Source: Pedobacter cryoconitis
GTDB lineage: Bacteria > Bacteroidota > Bacteroidia > Sphingobacteriales > Sphingobacteriaceae
DNA: 64,000 nt
Direction of reading: 5' to 3'
Assembly (NCBI GenBank): GCA_019352875.1
Contig: JAAAFW010000008.1
Coordinates: 1-64,000, forward strand
The notes below the pieces were generated by a model, which ran no database searches, was not told the DNA's origin, and worked only from the letters and a program-made list of their open reading frames with translations. The first letter of the stretch is position 1. Each line of letters opens with the position of its first letter. This document shows positions 35,072 through 44,495 of the stretch, in pieces. A program made the position numbers and the translations under genes.

Positions 35072-36085
35072 TCAGGAATTAATTTCCTGATTAAAAACAT
35101 CTGCGAGTATTTTATAAGAATGCATTCTGGCCTGATGATCATAAATGGCAGAGGTTACCATGATTTCGTTTACCCCTGTTTCTTGAACGAAATCTTTCAG
35201 ATCTGCAGCTATAGTACCGGGGCTGCCCACAAACGTGCAGGAAATCATTTGATTCACAGCTTCTTCTTCATAAGGTGTCCATACTTTATTGATATCTTCC
35301 ACAGGTGGTTGCAGCAGCTCACGCTGTCCGGTAATAATTCCACGGAAAAGTTGCTGCATTGAACTAAATAAATAAGTAGCTTCTTCATCTGTATCTGCTG
35401 CAGCCACATTAACACATGCAATAATATAAGGTTCCTTTAGAACCGCAGAAGGTTTAAAATTTTGTCTGTATAGCTGAATTGCCGCCATAAACTGTGCCGG
35501 CGCAAAATGACTGGCAAATGCATATGGTAAGCCCAGGGCTGCGGCCAAACGGGCACTCTCAGTACTGGACCCTAAGATATAAATAGGAATATCCAAGCCT
35601 TCGCCTGGTATAGCCCTTACCTTCGCGTTTGCATTGCCCGCAGAAAAATAAGTTTGAAGCTTGATAATATCCTGAGGAAAGTCATGAGCCGATTGTAGAT
35701 TATTGCCTCTGATGGCCATTGCAGTCACCTGATCGGTTCCTGGTGCACGTCCCAGTCCAAGGTCAATTCTGCCGGGATAAAGTGATGCTAAAGTACCAAA
35801 CTGTTCTGCCACTATCAGGGGTGCATGGTTTGGCAGCATAATTCCGCCGGAACCCACTCTGATTGTAGAGGTTCCGCCGGCAATATGTCCGATCAGAACA
35901 GCAGTAGCCGAACTCCCGACATTTGACATATTATGATGTTCTGCCAGCCAGATTCTTTTATAGCCTAAAGTCTCCGCATTTCTAGCAAGATCAAGAGCAT
36001 TACGAAATGAATCAGCAGGTGTATGCCCTTGTGCTACCACAGCAAGCTCCAACACCGAGTAGGCAATATGATTAGTTCTATTCAT
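35072..36085 (-). CDS. LLM-class (luciferase-like) flavin-dependent oxidoreductase
   Basis: A 337-aa TIM-barrel protein of the bacterial-luciferase superfamily, MsnO8-like branch. It shows YKRIWLAEHHNMSNVGSSATAVLIGHIAGGTSTIRVGSGGIMLPNHAPLIVAEQFGTLASLYPGRIDLGLGRAPG, the near-invariant F420/FMN-binding block (about 42-115). A second conserved stretch reads PIYILGSSTESARLAAALGLPYAFASHFAP. Such enzymes use reduced flavin from a partner reductase; substrate unknown. No operon partner on either side. Confidence 0.92.
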   Translation of the reverse strand: MNRTNHIAYSVLELAVVAQGHTPADSFRNALDLARNAETLGYKRIWLAEHHNMSNVGSSATAVLIGHIAGGTSTIRVGSGGIMLPNHAPLIVAEQFGTLASLYPGRIDLGLGRAPGTDQVTAMAIRGNNLQSAHDFPQDIIKLQTYFSAGNANAKVRAIPGEGLDIPIYILGSSTESARLAAALGLPYAFASHFAPAQFMAAIQLYRQNFKPSAVLKEPYIIACVNVAAADTDEEATYLFSSMQQLFRGIITGQRELLQPPVEDINKVWTPYEEEAVNQMISCTFVGSPGTIAADLKDFVQETGVNEIMVTSAIYDHQARMHSYKILADVFNQEINS

Positions 36086-36508
36086 GTCAAAAAATTAAGT
36101 AATATCTACTGTAACAGCAGGTTATTTTTATCTATTTTAAGATAAAAGACAATAGTCACTGCAATAGATTTTATAAAATTAGTTGATTTAAAAAGCAAAG
36201 CACAAGATTCATCAAGTTTTGACGCTGATGTTATAATTGAAGTAAGGAAATAGAAATCCCCACTTCTTGTGTACATATCTTCCGAAAGAAAAGGTAATTT
36301 ATATTTAAATCGACAAGCAATAATTTAAATGGGTAGCTCTTGGATTAGACAATATTAAACATAGAAAATGATGAACAATTTTTAACCATGGATAACTCAA
36401 AAAACTACAAGTTCGGTATATTCTTTCAACACCCATTATAGTTGATTAGAATAACTAACACCCATGCTTTTTAATTCTCAGAAATATGCAACTTGATTAT
36501 TTTTAAGC
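36086..36508. other. AT-rich intergenic stretch, nothing recognised
   Basis: About 420 nt of A/T-rich DNA between the luciferase-like gene and the tRNA-Leu terminator. I found no ORF with coding character, no RNA gene and no clear repeat. Confidence 0.6.
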
Positions 36509-36545
36509 AAAAAAAAAGTGCAAGATTATTAAAATCTTGCACTTT
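36509..36545 (-). terminator. Intrinsic terminator of tRNA-Leu(CAG)
   Basis: On the minus strand a stem of about 13 bp (AAAGTGCAAGATT with its complement) is followed by a run of T. It lies just after the tRNA 3' end. Confidence 0.9.
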
Positions 36546-36552
36546 GCCTGGG

Positions 36553-36636
36553 TGCCCGAAGAGAGACTCGAACTCTCAAGGATCTTACTCCAACGGCTTC
36601 TGAGACCGCAACGTTTACCAATTTCGCCATCCGGGC
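36553..36636 (-). tRNA. tRNA-Leu(CAG)
   Basis: An 84-nt class II tRNA. Acceptor GCCCGGA pairs with TTCGGGC (one G-U), discriminator A. The anticodon loop CTCAGAA gives CAG, and the anticodon stem has G-U pairs at both ends. The long variable arm and T arm GTTCGAGTC are clear. CCA is not encoded. A perfect -7 box TACATTTG lies upstream at 36670-36677. Confidence 0.95.
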
Positions 36637-36669
36637 ATTGTCACAAAAAGCGTTTGCTTTCTGTGGTCA

Positions 36670-36677
36670 CAAATGTA
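36670..36677 (-). promoter_or_regulatory. -7 box of tRNA-Leu(CAG) promoter
   Basis: TACATTTG on the minus strand matches TAnnTTTG exactly, about 34 nt before the tRNA 5' end. No good TTTG was seen at the expected -33 distance. Confidence 0.5.
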
Positions 36678-36859
36678 GCATTAATTCTTAAACACCGATA
36701 AAAAAATATAAAAAAAATGCGCCTGACCGTATATACAGCGGGATTTATGCCCGTTCAGTCCGGTAATTATCCCCGTCAAAAAAAGTTTACATTTTGATTA
36801 TCTGACAGATATCTTATTCTAATACCTCCGTCATTTTAACAAATCGTATTTAATGAAAA

Positions 36860-36889
36860 TTGCAAAAAAAACAAATTAGGCTACATTTG
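36860..36889 (+). promoter_or_regulatory. Promoter of the HAD gene, apparently leaderless
   Basis: TTG at 36860-36862 and TACATTTG at 36882-36889 are exactly 19 nt apart, a near-perfect Bacteroidota promoter. The ATG at 36896 starts 7 nt after the box, about where transcription should begin. Confidence 0.75.
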
Positions 36890-36895
36890 CGAACT

Positions 36896-37552
36896 ATGAA
36901 TCAAAATTCGGCCGTCATTTTTGACATGGATGGCGTAATCTGCCATACCAATCCTTACCATTCTCTGGCATTCAGGGAATTTTTCCTAAAAAGGGAACTT
37001 CAACCCACTGATGAAGATTTTGCACAACACATGTTTGGAAAGAGCAATAGCTATATTCTCAGTCATTTTTTACAGAGACCTGTAACCGGCCAGGAGCTTC
37101 TGGAACTGGAAGATGAAAAAGAAAGTCTTTTTCGCAAAATTTATGAGCCGCATATCGATCCTATTGCCGGTATTGTGCCATTTATGGACGACCTAGCAGC
37201 TCATAATTTCAAACTAGGTGTTGCAACCTCCGCTCCTTTTGCAAACCTGGAACTGATCCTATCTAAAGTCGATATCAGAACTAAAATGGGGTCCATACTT
37301 TCAAGCGAGGATGTAAAAAAACACAAGCCAGATCCGGAAGTATACCTGCTTTCAGCAAAAAATCTGAATGTAGATCCTAAAAATTGTATTGTTTTTGAGG
37401 ATTCATTTTCGGGCGTCTCCGCGGCACTGAATGCCGGGATGAAAGTTGTCGGTGTACTGACCTCGCATACCCGGGAAGAACTCCCTCCATGCCAGCTTTA
37501 TATCAATGATTATTCTGCTTTAAAAGCTAGCGATATCATCGCACTTTTATAA
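36896..37552 (+). CDS. HAD-IA hydrolase, beta-phosphoglucomutase/phosphatase-like
   Basis: A 218-aa cytosolic enzyme with HAD motif I VIFDMDGVICHTNP (nucleophile Asp and the acid/base Asp two residues on), a helical cap (about 20-80), motif II VATSAP, motif III Lys in KKHKPDPEVYLL and motif IV IVFEDSFSGVSAALNAGM. The cap size and D-x-D-G-V fit the beta-phosphoglucomutase/sugar-phosphatase branch. The frame is open to TTG 36860, but that codon is the -33 element of the promoter, so ATG 36896 is the start. The next gene is an alpha-glucosidase, which would fit a role in maltose/glucose-phosphate metabolism. Confidence 0.88.
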   Translation: MNQNSAVIFDMDGVICHTNPYHSLAFREFFLKRELQPTDEDFAQHMFGKSNSYILSHFLQRPVTGQELLELEDEKESLFRKIYEPHIDPIAGIVPFMDDLAAHNFKLGVATSAPFANLELILSKVDIRTKMGSILSSEDVKKHKPDPEVYLLSAKNLNVDPKNCIVFEDSFSGVSAALNAGMKVVGVLTSHTREELPPCQLYINDYSALKASDIIALL

Positions 37553-37627
37553 ACATTTTAGTAGAAAAAATATGCCCTAACGGCGTAAAAACGCAACTAA
37601 TATTTTCAAAACGTACTTAAATCCACA

Positions 37628-37671
37628 GCAAATATGATTGGTTATTTTCAGAAATAATTAATCATATTTGC
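37628..37671. promoter_or_regulatory. 12-bp inverted repeat overlapping the GH97 -7 box
   Basis: GCAAATATGATT (37628-37639) and AATCATATTTGC (37660-37671) are perfect complements 20 nt apart. The right arm contains CATATTTG, one mismatch from TAnnTTTG, so it coincides with the likely -7 element of the alpha-glucosidase promoter. Confidence 0.6.
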
Positions 37672-37693
37672 CTGCGTCTGTAAAAAAAGGCAC

Positions 37694-37717
37694 CTTTACG
37701 GGAACGTTCCCGTAAAG
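37694..37717. promoter_or_regulatory. Perfect 24-bp palindrome, LacI-type operator candidate
   Basis: Uninterrupted self-complementary sequence with centre GGGAACGTTCCC and flanks CTTTAC/GTAAAG. The CG at the dyad is typical of LacI/GalR-family operators. It lies about 50 nt upstream of the GH97 ATG and just downstream of the predicted transcription start, a position suited to repression. Confidence 0.7.
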
Positions 37718-37744
37718 AGAAAATATACGGAAACTGAATATTAA

Positions 37745-39907
<2,163 letters not shown>

Positions 39908-39930
39908 ACACTGCGAATATTAACCTTAAT

Positions 39931-39978
39931 GAAAGCCGGTTAAAGAATCTTATAATAGCGTCTTTAGCCGGCTTTTTG
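39931..39978 (+). terminator. Intrinsic terminator of GH97 gene
   Basis: A long stem (about 15 bp, one mismatch) pairs AAAGCCGG-TTAAAGA with TCTTTA-GCCGGCTTT around a 14-nt loop, ending in TTTTT. Confidence 0.85.
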
Positions 39979-40041
39979 CTTCTGCCCCACTCATTCCGAT
40001 TTATATAATTTCTATATTGTCGTAGCTAAACAGCTACATAC

Positions 40042-41088
40042 ATGAACCGTAAATACTTCCTCTCTTCTTTACTTACTGCAGGTGCGGCATTAACCAGTGT
40101 CGGAAGCTGGGCGACTCCAGTTTTAACGGCTAAAAAAAGTTCGGTTAAAGTGCCGCCATTTCTGAAACCTGGCGACACAATCGGTATTTGCAGTCCTTCG
40201 GGGTTTATCAGTTTAGCAGATATTGGTCCGTCAGTTCAGTTAATAGAGAGCTGGGGTTATCGTGTTCGTGTAGGCTCCAGCCCTGGACAACAAGATTTTA
40301 TTTACGGTGGTACGGACTTACAAAGGATTAAAGATCTGCAGCAAATGCTCGACGATCCGGAACTCAAGGCCATTATGTGTGCCAGAGGGGGTTACGGCCT
40401 GGTCAGGATTATAGATCAGCTTGATTTCAGCAGATTCAAAAATAACCCGAAATGGATTATTGGCTTTAGTGATATTACTGTATTACATTGCCATATTAAC
40501 CGCAATTTTAATATCGCAACCCTGCACTCGAAAATGTGTAATAGTTTCCCTAAAGACTGGACCAAAGCTGAGCCTATTCAGATTGAGACGATCCTATCGA
40601 TAAGACAAGCACTCGCAGGTGAGGAGTCTGCTTTCAGTGCTCCCGTCCATCCGTTTAACCGGCCAGGAACCGTTACAGCTGAACTAATCGGCGGTAATCT
40701 CAGTATTATTGAAACACTTGCCGGTACAGCTTCAGACCTGAAAACAAAAGGTAAAATCTTATTTATTGAAGATGTCGATGAGTCTCTTTACAGAATTGAC
40801 CGTATGCTCTGGAACTTAAAAAGGACGGGTAAACTGGAAGATCTTGCCGGTCTGATTATCGGGGGCTTCAAATTAAAACCGGATCTACCTGGCGAGGAAT
40901 TCGGTCAGGATCTTTACGCAATTGTAAATAATCAGGTGAAAGATTTCAACTATCCGGTCTGTTATGATTTTCCTGTCGGACATCAGAAAAACAATTTTGC
41001 TTTAAAATGCGGAATGCTGCATAAACTGGAAGTAGGAACACAGCAGACGCTATTAAAATCGATCAGAATTAATTTTAACCATGTATAG
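40042..41088 (+). CDS. LD-carboxypeptidase (peptidase S66)
   Basis: A 348-aa muramoyltetrapeptide carboxypeptidase-like enzyme. It releases the terminal D-Ala from the peptidoglycan tetrapeptide during murein recycling. The family blocks are visible: KPGDTIGICSPSG (about 43-55), CARGGYGLVRIID (about 113-125) and the nucleophile Ser in WIIGFSDITVLH (about 136-147), then EDVDESLYRIDRMLWNLKRTG with the catalytic Glu and HQKNNFAL with the His. The N-terminus NRKYFLSSLLTAG looks Tat-like but has only Arg-Lys, so export may be Sec or Tat. It overlaps miaE by 14 nt tail to tail. Confidence 0.9.
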   Translation: MNRKYFLSSLLTAGAALTSVGSWATPVLTAKKSSVKVPPFLKPGDTIGICSPSGFISLADIGPSVQLIESWGYRVRVGSSPGQQDFIYGGTDLQRIKDLQQMLDDPELKAIMCARGGYGLVRIIDQLDFSRFKNNPKWIIGFSDITVLHCHINRNFNIATLHSKMCNSFPKDWTKAEPIQIETILSIRQALAGEESAFSAPVHPFNRPGTVTAELIGGNLSIIETLAGTASDLKTKGKILFIEDVDESLYRIDRMLWNLKRTGKLEDLAGLIIGGFKLKPDLPGEEFGQDLYAIVNNQVKDFNYPVCYDFPVGHQKNNFALKCGMLHKLEVGTQQTLLKSIRINFNHV

Positions 41089-41656
41089 CCTCTTTTTTTC
41101 CGAAGCTTTGGATTAGTTCTCCCTCAAACTCAAGCCACTCTTTCCATCTTTTATCAACGTCGATATCGATCGTATACTTACGCGCAAAGTTTAAAAAGGT
41201 TGTATAGTGACCTGCTTCAGAAATCATTAAGTCATGATAAAATTTAGCCAGCTCCTGATCTTTAATATTCAGCGATAACACACGAAAGCGTTCGCAGCTT
41301 CTTGCTTCAATCATAGCTGCAAATAATAACCGGTCGATAAACGCCGAGTTCCGGCTACCGTCCTTACGGCTAAATTTAACCAGTCGGCCAACATAATCAT
41401 CTTTGCGTTCCCTGCCAAGTGTGTATCCACGTTTTTGAATAATATCAATAACCATTTGAAAATGCTGCATTTCTTCAATAGCAATCGCAGTTAGCTCTTC
41501 TACCAGGTCCATGTGCTCAGAATTATTGGTAATCAGAGTAATGGCATTAGTCGCGGCTTTTTGCTCGCACCAGGCATGATCAGTTAGAATTTCTTCTAAA
41601 TTTGACTCAGCTATATTTGCCCATCGCGGGTCTGTCAGTAATTTTAATCCAAGCAT
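41075..41656 (-). CDS. miaE: tRNA-(ms2io6A37) hydroxylase-like diiron protein
   Basis: A protein of about 193 aa with the ferritin-like MiaE pattern: AWCEQKAATNAITLI and AIAIEEMQHFQMVIDII (E-x-x-H), then LLFAAMIEARSCERF and LMISEAGHYTTFLNFARKY, a second E-x-x-H. These ligands form the diiron centre that hydroxylates the isopentenyl side chain of ms2i6A37 in tRNAs. The frame extends to 41740, but a perfect minus-strand -7 box (TAATTTTG, 41681-41688) lies inside the extension, so ATG 41656 is the start. MiaE is not universal in the phylum, so the call rests on motifs only. Confidence 0.85.
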   Translation of the reverse strand: MLGLKLLTDPRWANIAESNLEEILTDHAWCEQKAATNAITLITNNSEHMDLVEELTAIAIEEMQHFQMVIDIIQKRGYTLGRERKDDYVGRLVKFSRKDGSRNSAFIDRLLFAAMIEARSCERFRVLSLNIKDQELAKFYHDLMISEAGHYTTFLNFARKYTIDIDVDKRWKEWLEFEGELIQSFGKKEAIHG

Positions 41657-41680
41657 CTTACAGGGGTAATTCTTTGCTCC

Positions 41681-41688
41681 CAAAATTA
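41681..41688 (-). promoter_or_regulatory. -7 box of miaE
   Basis: TAATTTTG on the minus strand matches TAnnTTTG and predicts a leader of about 18 nt before ATG 41656. Confidence 0.55.
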
Positions 41689-41700
41689 GGAATAATAGCA

Positions 41701-41727
41701 GGGTTTTAAAATTGTAATTAAAAACCC
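41701..41727. promoter_or_regulatory. Inverted repeat between divergent miaE and glycosyltransferase
   Basis: GGGTTTT (41701-41707) and AAAACCC (41721-41727) flank a 13-nt A/T centre in the 93-nt divergent spacer; they lie over the upstream part of both predicted promoters. Confidence 0.35.
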
Positions 41728-41749
41728 CTTCTTTGCACAAATTTATAAG

Positions 41750-43003
41750 ATGAAAAGTAAGAAAATATTGATCATCGGCCTGGTATGGCCGGAACCGGAT
41801 TCTTCTGCGGCGGGTACAAGGATAATCCAGCTGATCAAATTATTGCTTTCTGAAAATCACCAGTTGATATTTGCCTCTGCCGCAGGTAAAGGTCCGCATA
41901 GTTTTGATTTGACAAGCCTGGAGGTTACTGAAAAGGCAATAATCCTGAACAACAGCAGCTTTGATACCTTCCTTCAGGAAATAAACCCGGATGTAGTGAT
42001 TTACGATCGTTTCGTCACGGAAGAACAGTATGGCTGGAGGATAGCTGAACATTGTCCTGATGCGATTACCATTTTAGACACTGAAGACCTTCATGGTTTG
42101 CGAAAAGCCAGGCAAAAAGCGCATAAACATAAGGAAGAGTTTAATCCGGAGGCTGTATTTTCAGATTCGGTAACTATCAGAGAAATCTCTGCTATTCTGC
42201 GATGTGACCTTTCGCTGATTATCTCAGAAACTGAAATGCAGCTCCTTTTACAAGACTTCCGCATAGATCCCAGCCTATTGTGTTATCTACCTTTTCTGGA
42301 AGAAATTGTTAGACCGGCAGATATCCTACAATGGAAAAAATATCAGGACCGGGAGGGTTTTATGTTTATCGGAAATTTCCTGCATGAACCAAACTGGAAC
42401 ACTGTTCAGATTCTGAAAACGAGAATCTGGCCGGTATTGAGTAAAATACTTCCGGGGGTCGGCATGCATATTTATGGTGCTTATTGTAGTCAGAAAGTAA
42501 CGCAACTACACAATGAAAAAGAGCGTTTTTACGTACACGGACGTGCAGACGACTCACTGGGAGCTATCTCTAAGCACCGCATTTTACTAGCCCCTATTCT
42601 GTTTGGTGCCGGCCTGAAAGGAAAACTTATCCACGCAATGCAAACAGGTACCCCTTCAGTAACGACTACAATAGGCGCAGAAGGTATGTATGGAGATCTG
42701 CCCTGGAATGGTTTTATAACTGATGATTTTGAAGATTTTTCACAATTTGCCGCCCAATTATATACCAATCAGGAATTATGGACCCAATGCCGTAACAACG
42801 GAGTCGCGATAATTAATGAGCGATTTGAAAAGACAAAATCCAGCAAAACCTTTATTTCCATGCTGCAAAATATTTCGGCAAATCCGGAACAACATAGAAG
42901 ACATAATTTCACAGGCACGATTTTGAGGTTCCAAACTATGAACAGCACAAAATATATGTCCTTATGGATTGAACAAAAAAATGCAGCAGATCAGTCCCGG
43001 TAG
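41750..43003 (+). CDS. Glycosyltransferase, GT-B fold family 4-like
   Basis: A 417-aa cytosolic enzyme. The N-terminal half has the Rossmann-like opening KKILIIGLVWPEPDSSAAGTRIIQLIKLL, with the Pro-Glu-Pro-Asp stretch and Gly-rich turn of GT-B glycosyltransferases. The C-terminal half has EGFMFIGNFLHEPNWNTV and the nucleotide-sugar site LLAPILFGAGLKGKLIHAMQTGTPSVTTTIGAEGM (about 278-312). Donor and acceptor cannot be read. It is transcribed alone, divergent from miaE, and its stop codon lies within a terminator hairpin. Confidence 0.82.
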   Translation: MKSKKILIIGLVWPEPDSSAAGTRIIQLIKLLLSENHQLIFASAAGKGPHSFDLTSLEVTEKAIILNNSSFDTFLQEINPDVVIYDRFVTEEQYGWRIAEHCPDAITILDTEDLHGLRKARQKAHKHKEEFNPEAVFSDSVTIREISAILRCDLSLIISETEMQLLLQDFRIDPSLLCYLPFLEEIVRPADILQWKKYQDREGFMFIGNFLHEPNWNTVQILKTRIWPVLSKILPGVGMHIYGAYCSQKVTQLHNEKERFYVHGRADDSLGAISKHRILLAPILFGAGLKGKLIHAMQTGTPSVTTTIGAEGMYGDLPWNGFITDDFEDFSQFAAQLYTNQELWTQCRNNGVAIINERFEKTKSSKTFISMLQNISANPEQHRRHNFTGTILRFQTMNSTKYMSLWIEQKNAADQSR

Positions 43004-43016
43004 CACCGGGACTGAT
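42990..43016. terminator. Bidirectional hairpin containing the glycosyltransferase stop
   Basis: Perfect 12-bp stem (42990-43001 with 43005-43016), loop AGC. The TAG stop at 43001-43003 lies at the loop. It separates the glycosyltransferase from the convergent RND operon. T-richness is weak directly after it on either strand. Confidence 0.6.
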
Positions 43017-43020
43017 TGTT

Positions 43021-44415
43021 CTATCTCCATCCTCCACCTAAAGCACGGTATAAATTGACTACTGCATGCAGTTTCTGACTTTGATCATCAATGCTTTTCA
43101 TTTCGGCACTAAGCAGGTTTTGTTCTGCCGCAAGCACATCGGTATAGTTTGTCTGCGGGCTGTTGTTTAACAACTCTTTATTGAACTCAACCGCTGTTTC
43201 CAATGCTTTTAGCTGTTTTCTGCGTCCATATTCTTTCTGTGAAGCAGCGTGGTAAGCTCCCAGTGCATCTGACACTTCCTGGCTGGCGCGCAGGCAGGTA
43301 AGTTGAAAATTATATAATGTCTGTTGTTGTCTGGACTGAGCCTTTGTTAATTCCGCCTTATTGATTCCACGGCTAAGAATTGGTTGCACCAGTCCACCTG
43401 CGATATTTCCAAATAAGCCAGCGTTTGTAAACCAGTTACTCAAGCCAAAACTGGAGAAACCTCCACCGGCAGTAATTCTCAGCGCCGGATAAAAATTCGA
43501 TCTGGAAATATTTGTATTTTCAAATGCCTCCCTGAACTGATATTCAGCTTGTAGGACATCGGGCCTGTTCGCCAGTAACTGTGCAGGTATCCCTGGATTA
43601 AGATCGTAATTCAATCGCTGATCTGCCAGTGCAGATCTTTTAATTTTCCCTGGCGTACGTGCCAGCAGTATACTTAATGCATGTTCCGTTACGCGAATCT
43701 TTTGTTCAATGTCGGGAATGGCTAATTCTGCCTCATAATAATTTGCTTCGCTTTGTACGACAGCAACCCCATTCTGGATAGAATTTTCAAATAAAACCCG
43801 AATAGCTTCTGCATCGGCCGCCCTGTTTACTGCCGTCTTTCTGGTTACCGTCAATTGCTCATCCAGGGCCAGCAACTCAAAATAATAGTTTGCTATATCT
43901 GCGATCAGTTGTGTCTGAACAGCTCTCTTCCCTGCCTCGCTCGCCAGCAGACCGGCCACTGCAGAGCGTTTGGCGCTGCTTAATTTACCCCAGATATCCA
44001 TTTCCCATACGGATGAAATTCCAAGGTCGTATTGTGTAGAATTTCTAAAAAGGCCAAAACCTTGAGGAAAAGCCAGACGGGATTGCCTGACGCCCAGATT
44101 TCCAGTAATTTCGGGCAAAAATGCTGCCTTACTCATTTTCAGACCAGCCCTGGATTCTTCCATTCTCTCCAACGCGATCTTGAGGTTCAGATTTGCATTT
44201 AATCCTGTATGAATCAAATCGTTCAATAAAGTATCTGCAAAAACCTCACTCCAATTGAGCCCGGCTATACTCAGTGTGTCGTTCGCTTCAGCGGTGTCAT
44301 ATAGTCCTGTCAAAACCGGTGATGGCTTTTCATATTTTTTGGTGATTTTGCAGGAACTCCATACCATAACAGCACAAAAGAAGAACAAAGGAATTTTTAT
44401 AGTATATAATTTCAT
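43021..44415 (-). CDS. RND efflux outer-membrane lipoprotein (NodT/OprM-type)
   Basis: A TolC-like channel of about 464 aa with a lipoprotein signal (MKLYTIKIPLFFFCAVMVWSSC, Cys at about 22). Two tandem OEP domains are visible; each begins with the family pattern, e.g. NLNLKIALERMEESRAGLKMSKAAFLPEITGNLGVRQSR and RPDVLQAEYQFREAFENTNISRSNFYPALRITAGGGFSS. I use ATG 44415 in place of the upstream 44490, which would bury the lipobox. It is the third gene of the adaptor, pump, channel operon and lies close behind the pump gene. Confidence 0.92.
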   Translation of the reverse strand: MKLYTIKIPLFFFCAVMVWSSCKITKKYEKPSPVLTGLYDTAEANDTLSIAGLNWSEVFADTLLNDLIHTGLNANLNLKIALERMEESRAGLKMSKAAFLPEITGNLGVRQSRLAFPQGFGLFRNSTQYDLGISSVWEMDIWGKLSSAKRSAVAGLLASEAGKRAVQTQLIADIANYYFELLALDEQLTVTRKTAVNRAADAEAIRVLFENSIQNGVAVVQSEANYYEAELAIPDIEQKIRVTEHALSILLARTPGKIKRSALADQRLNYDLNPGIPAQLLANRPDVLQAEYQFREAFENTNISRSNFYPALRITAGGGFSSFGLSNWFTNAGLFGNIAGGLVQPILSRGINKAELTKAQSRQQQTLYNFQLTCLRASQEVSDALGAYHAASQKEYGRRKQLKALETAVEFNKELLNNSPQTNYTDVLAAEQNLLSAEMKSIDDQSQKLHAVVNLYRALGGGWR

Positions 44416-44495
44416 TTTGATTTTATTTTTATAGATGCTCCCCGGTCTGTCACAGCTTTTACAGGCTGCATTACAAAGGCCGGGAAGCAAGTAAA

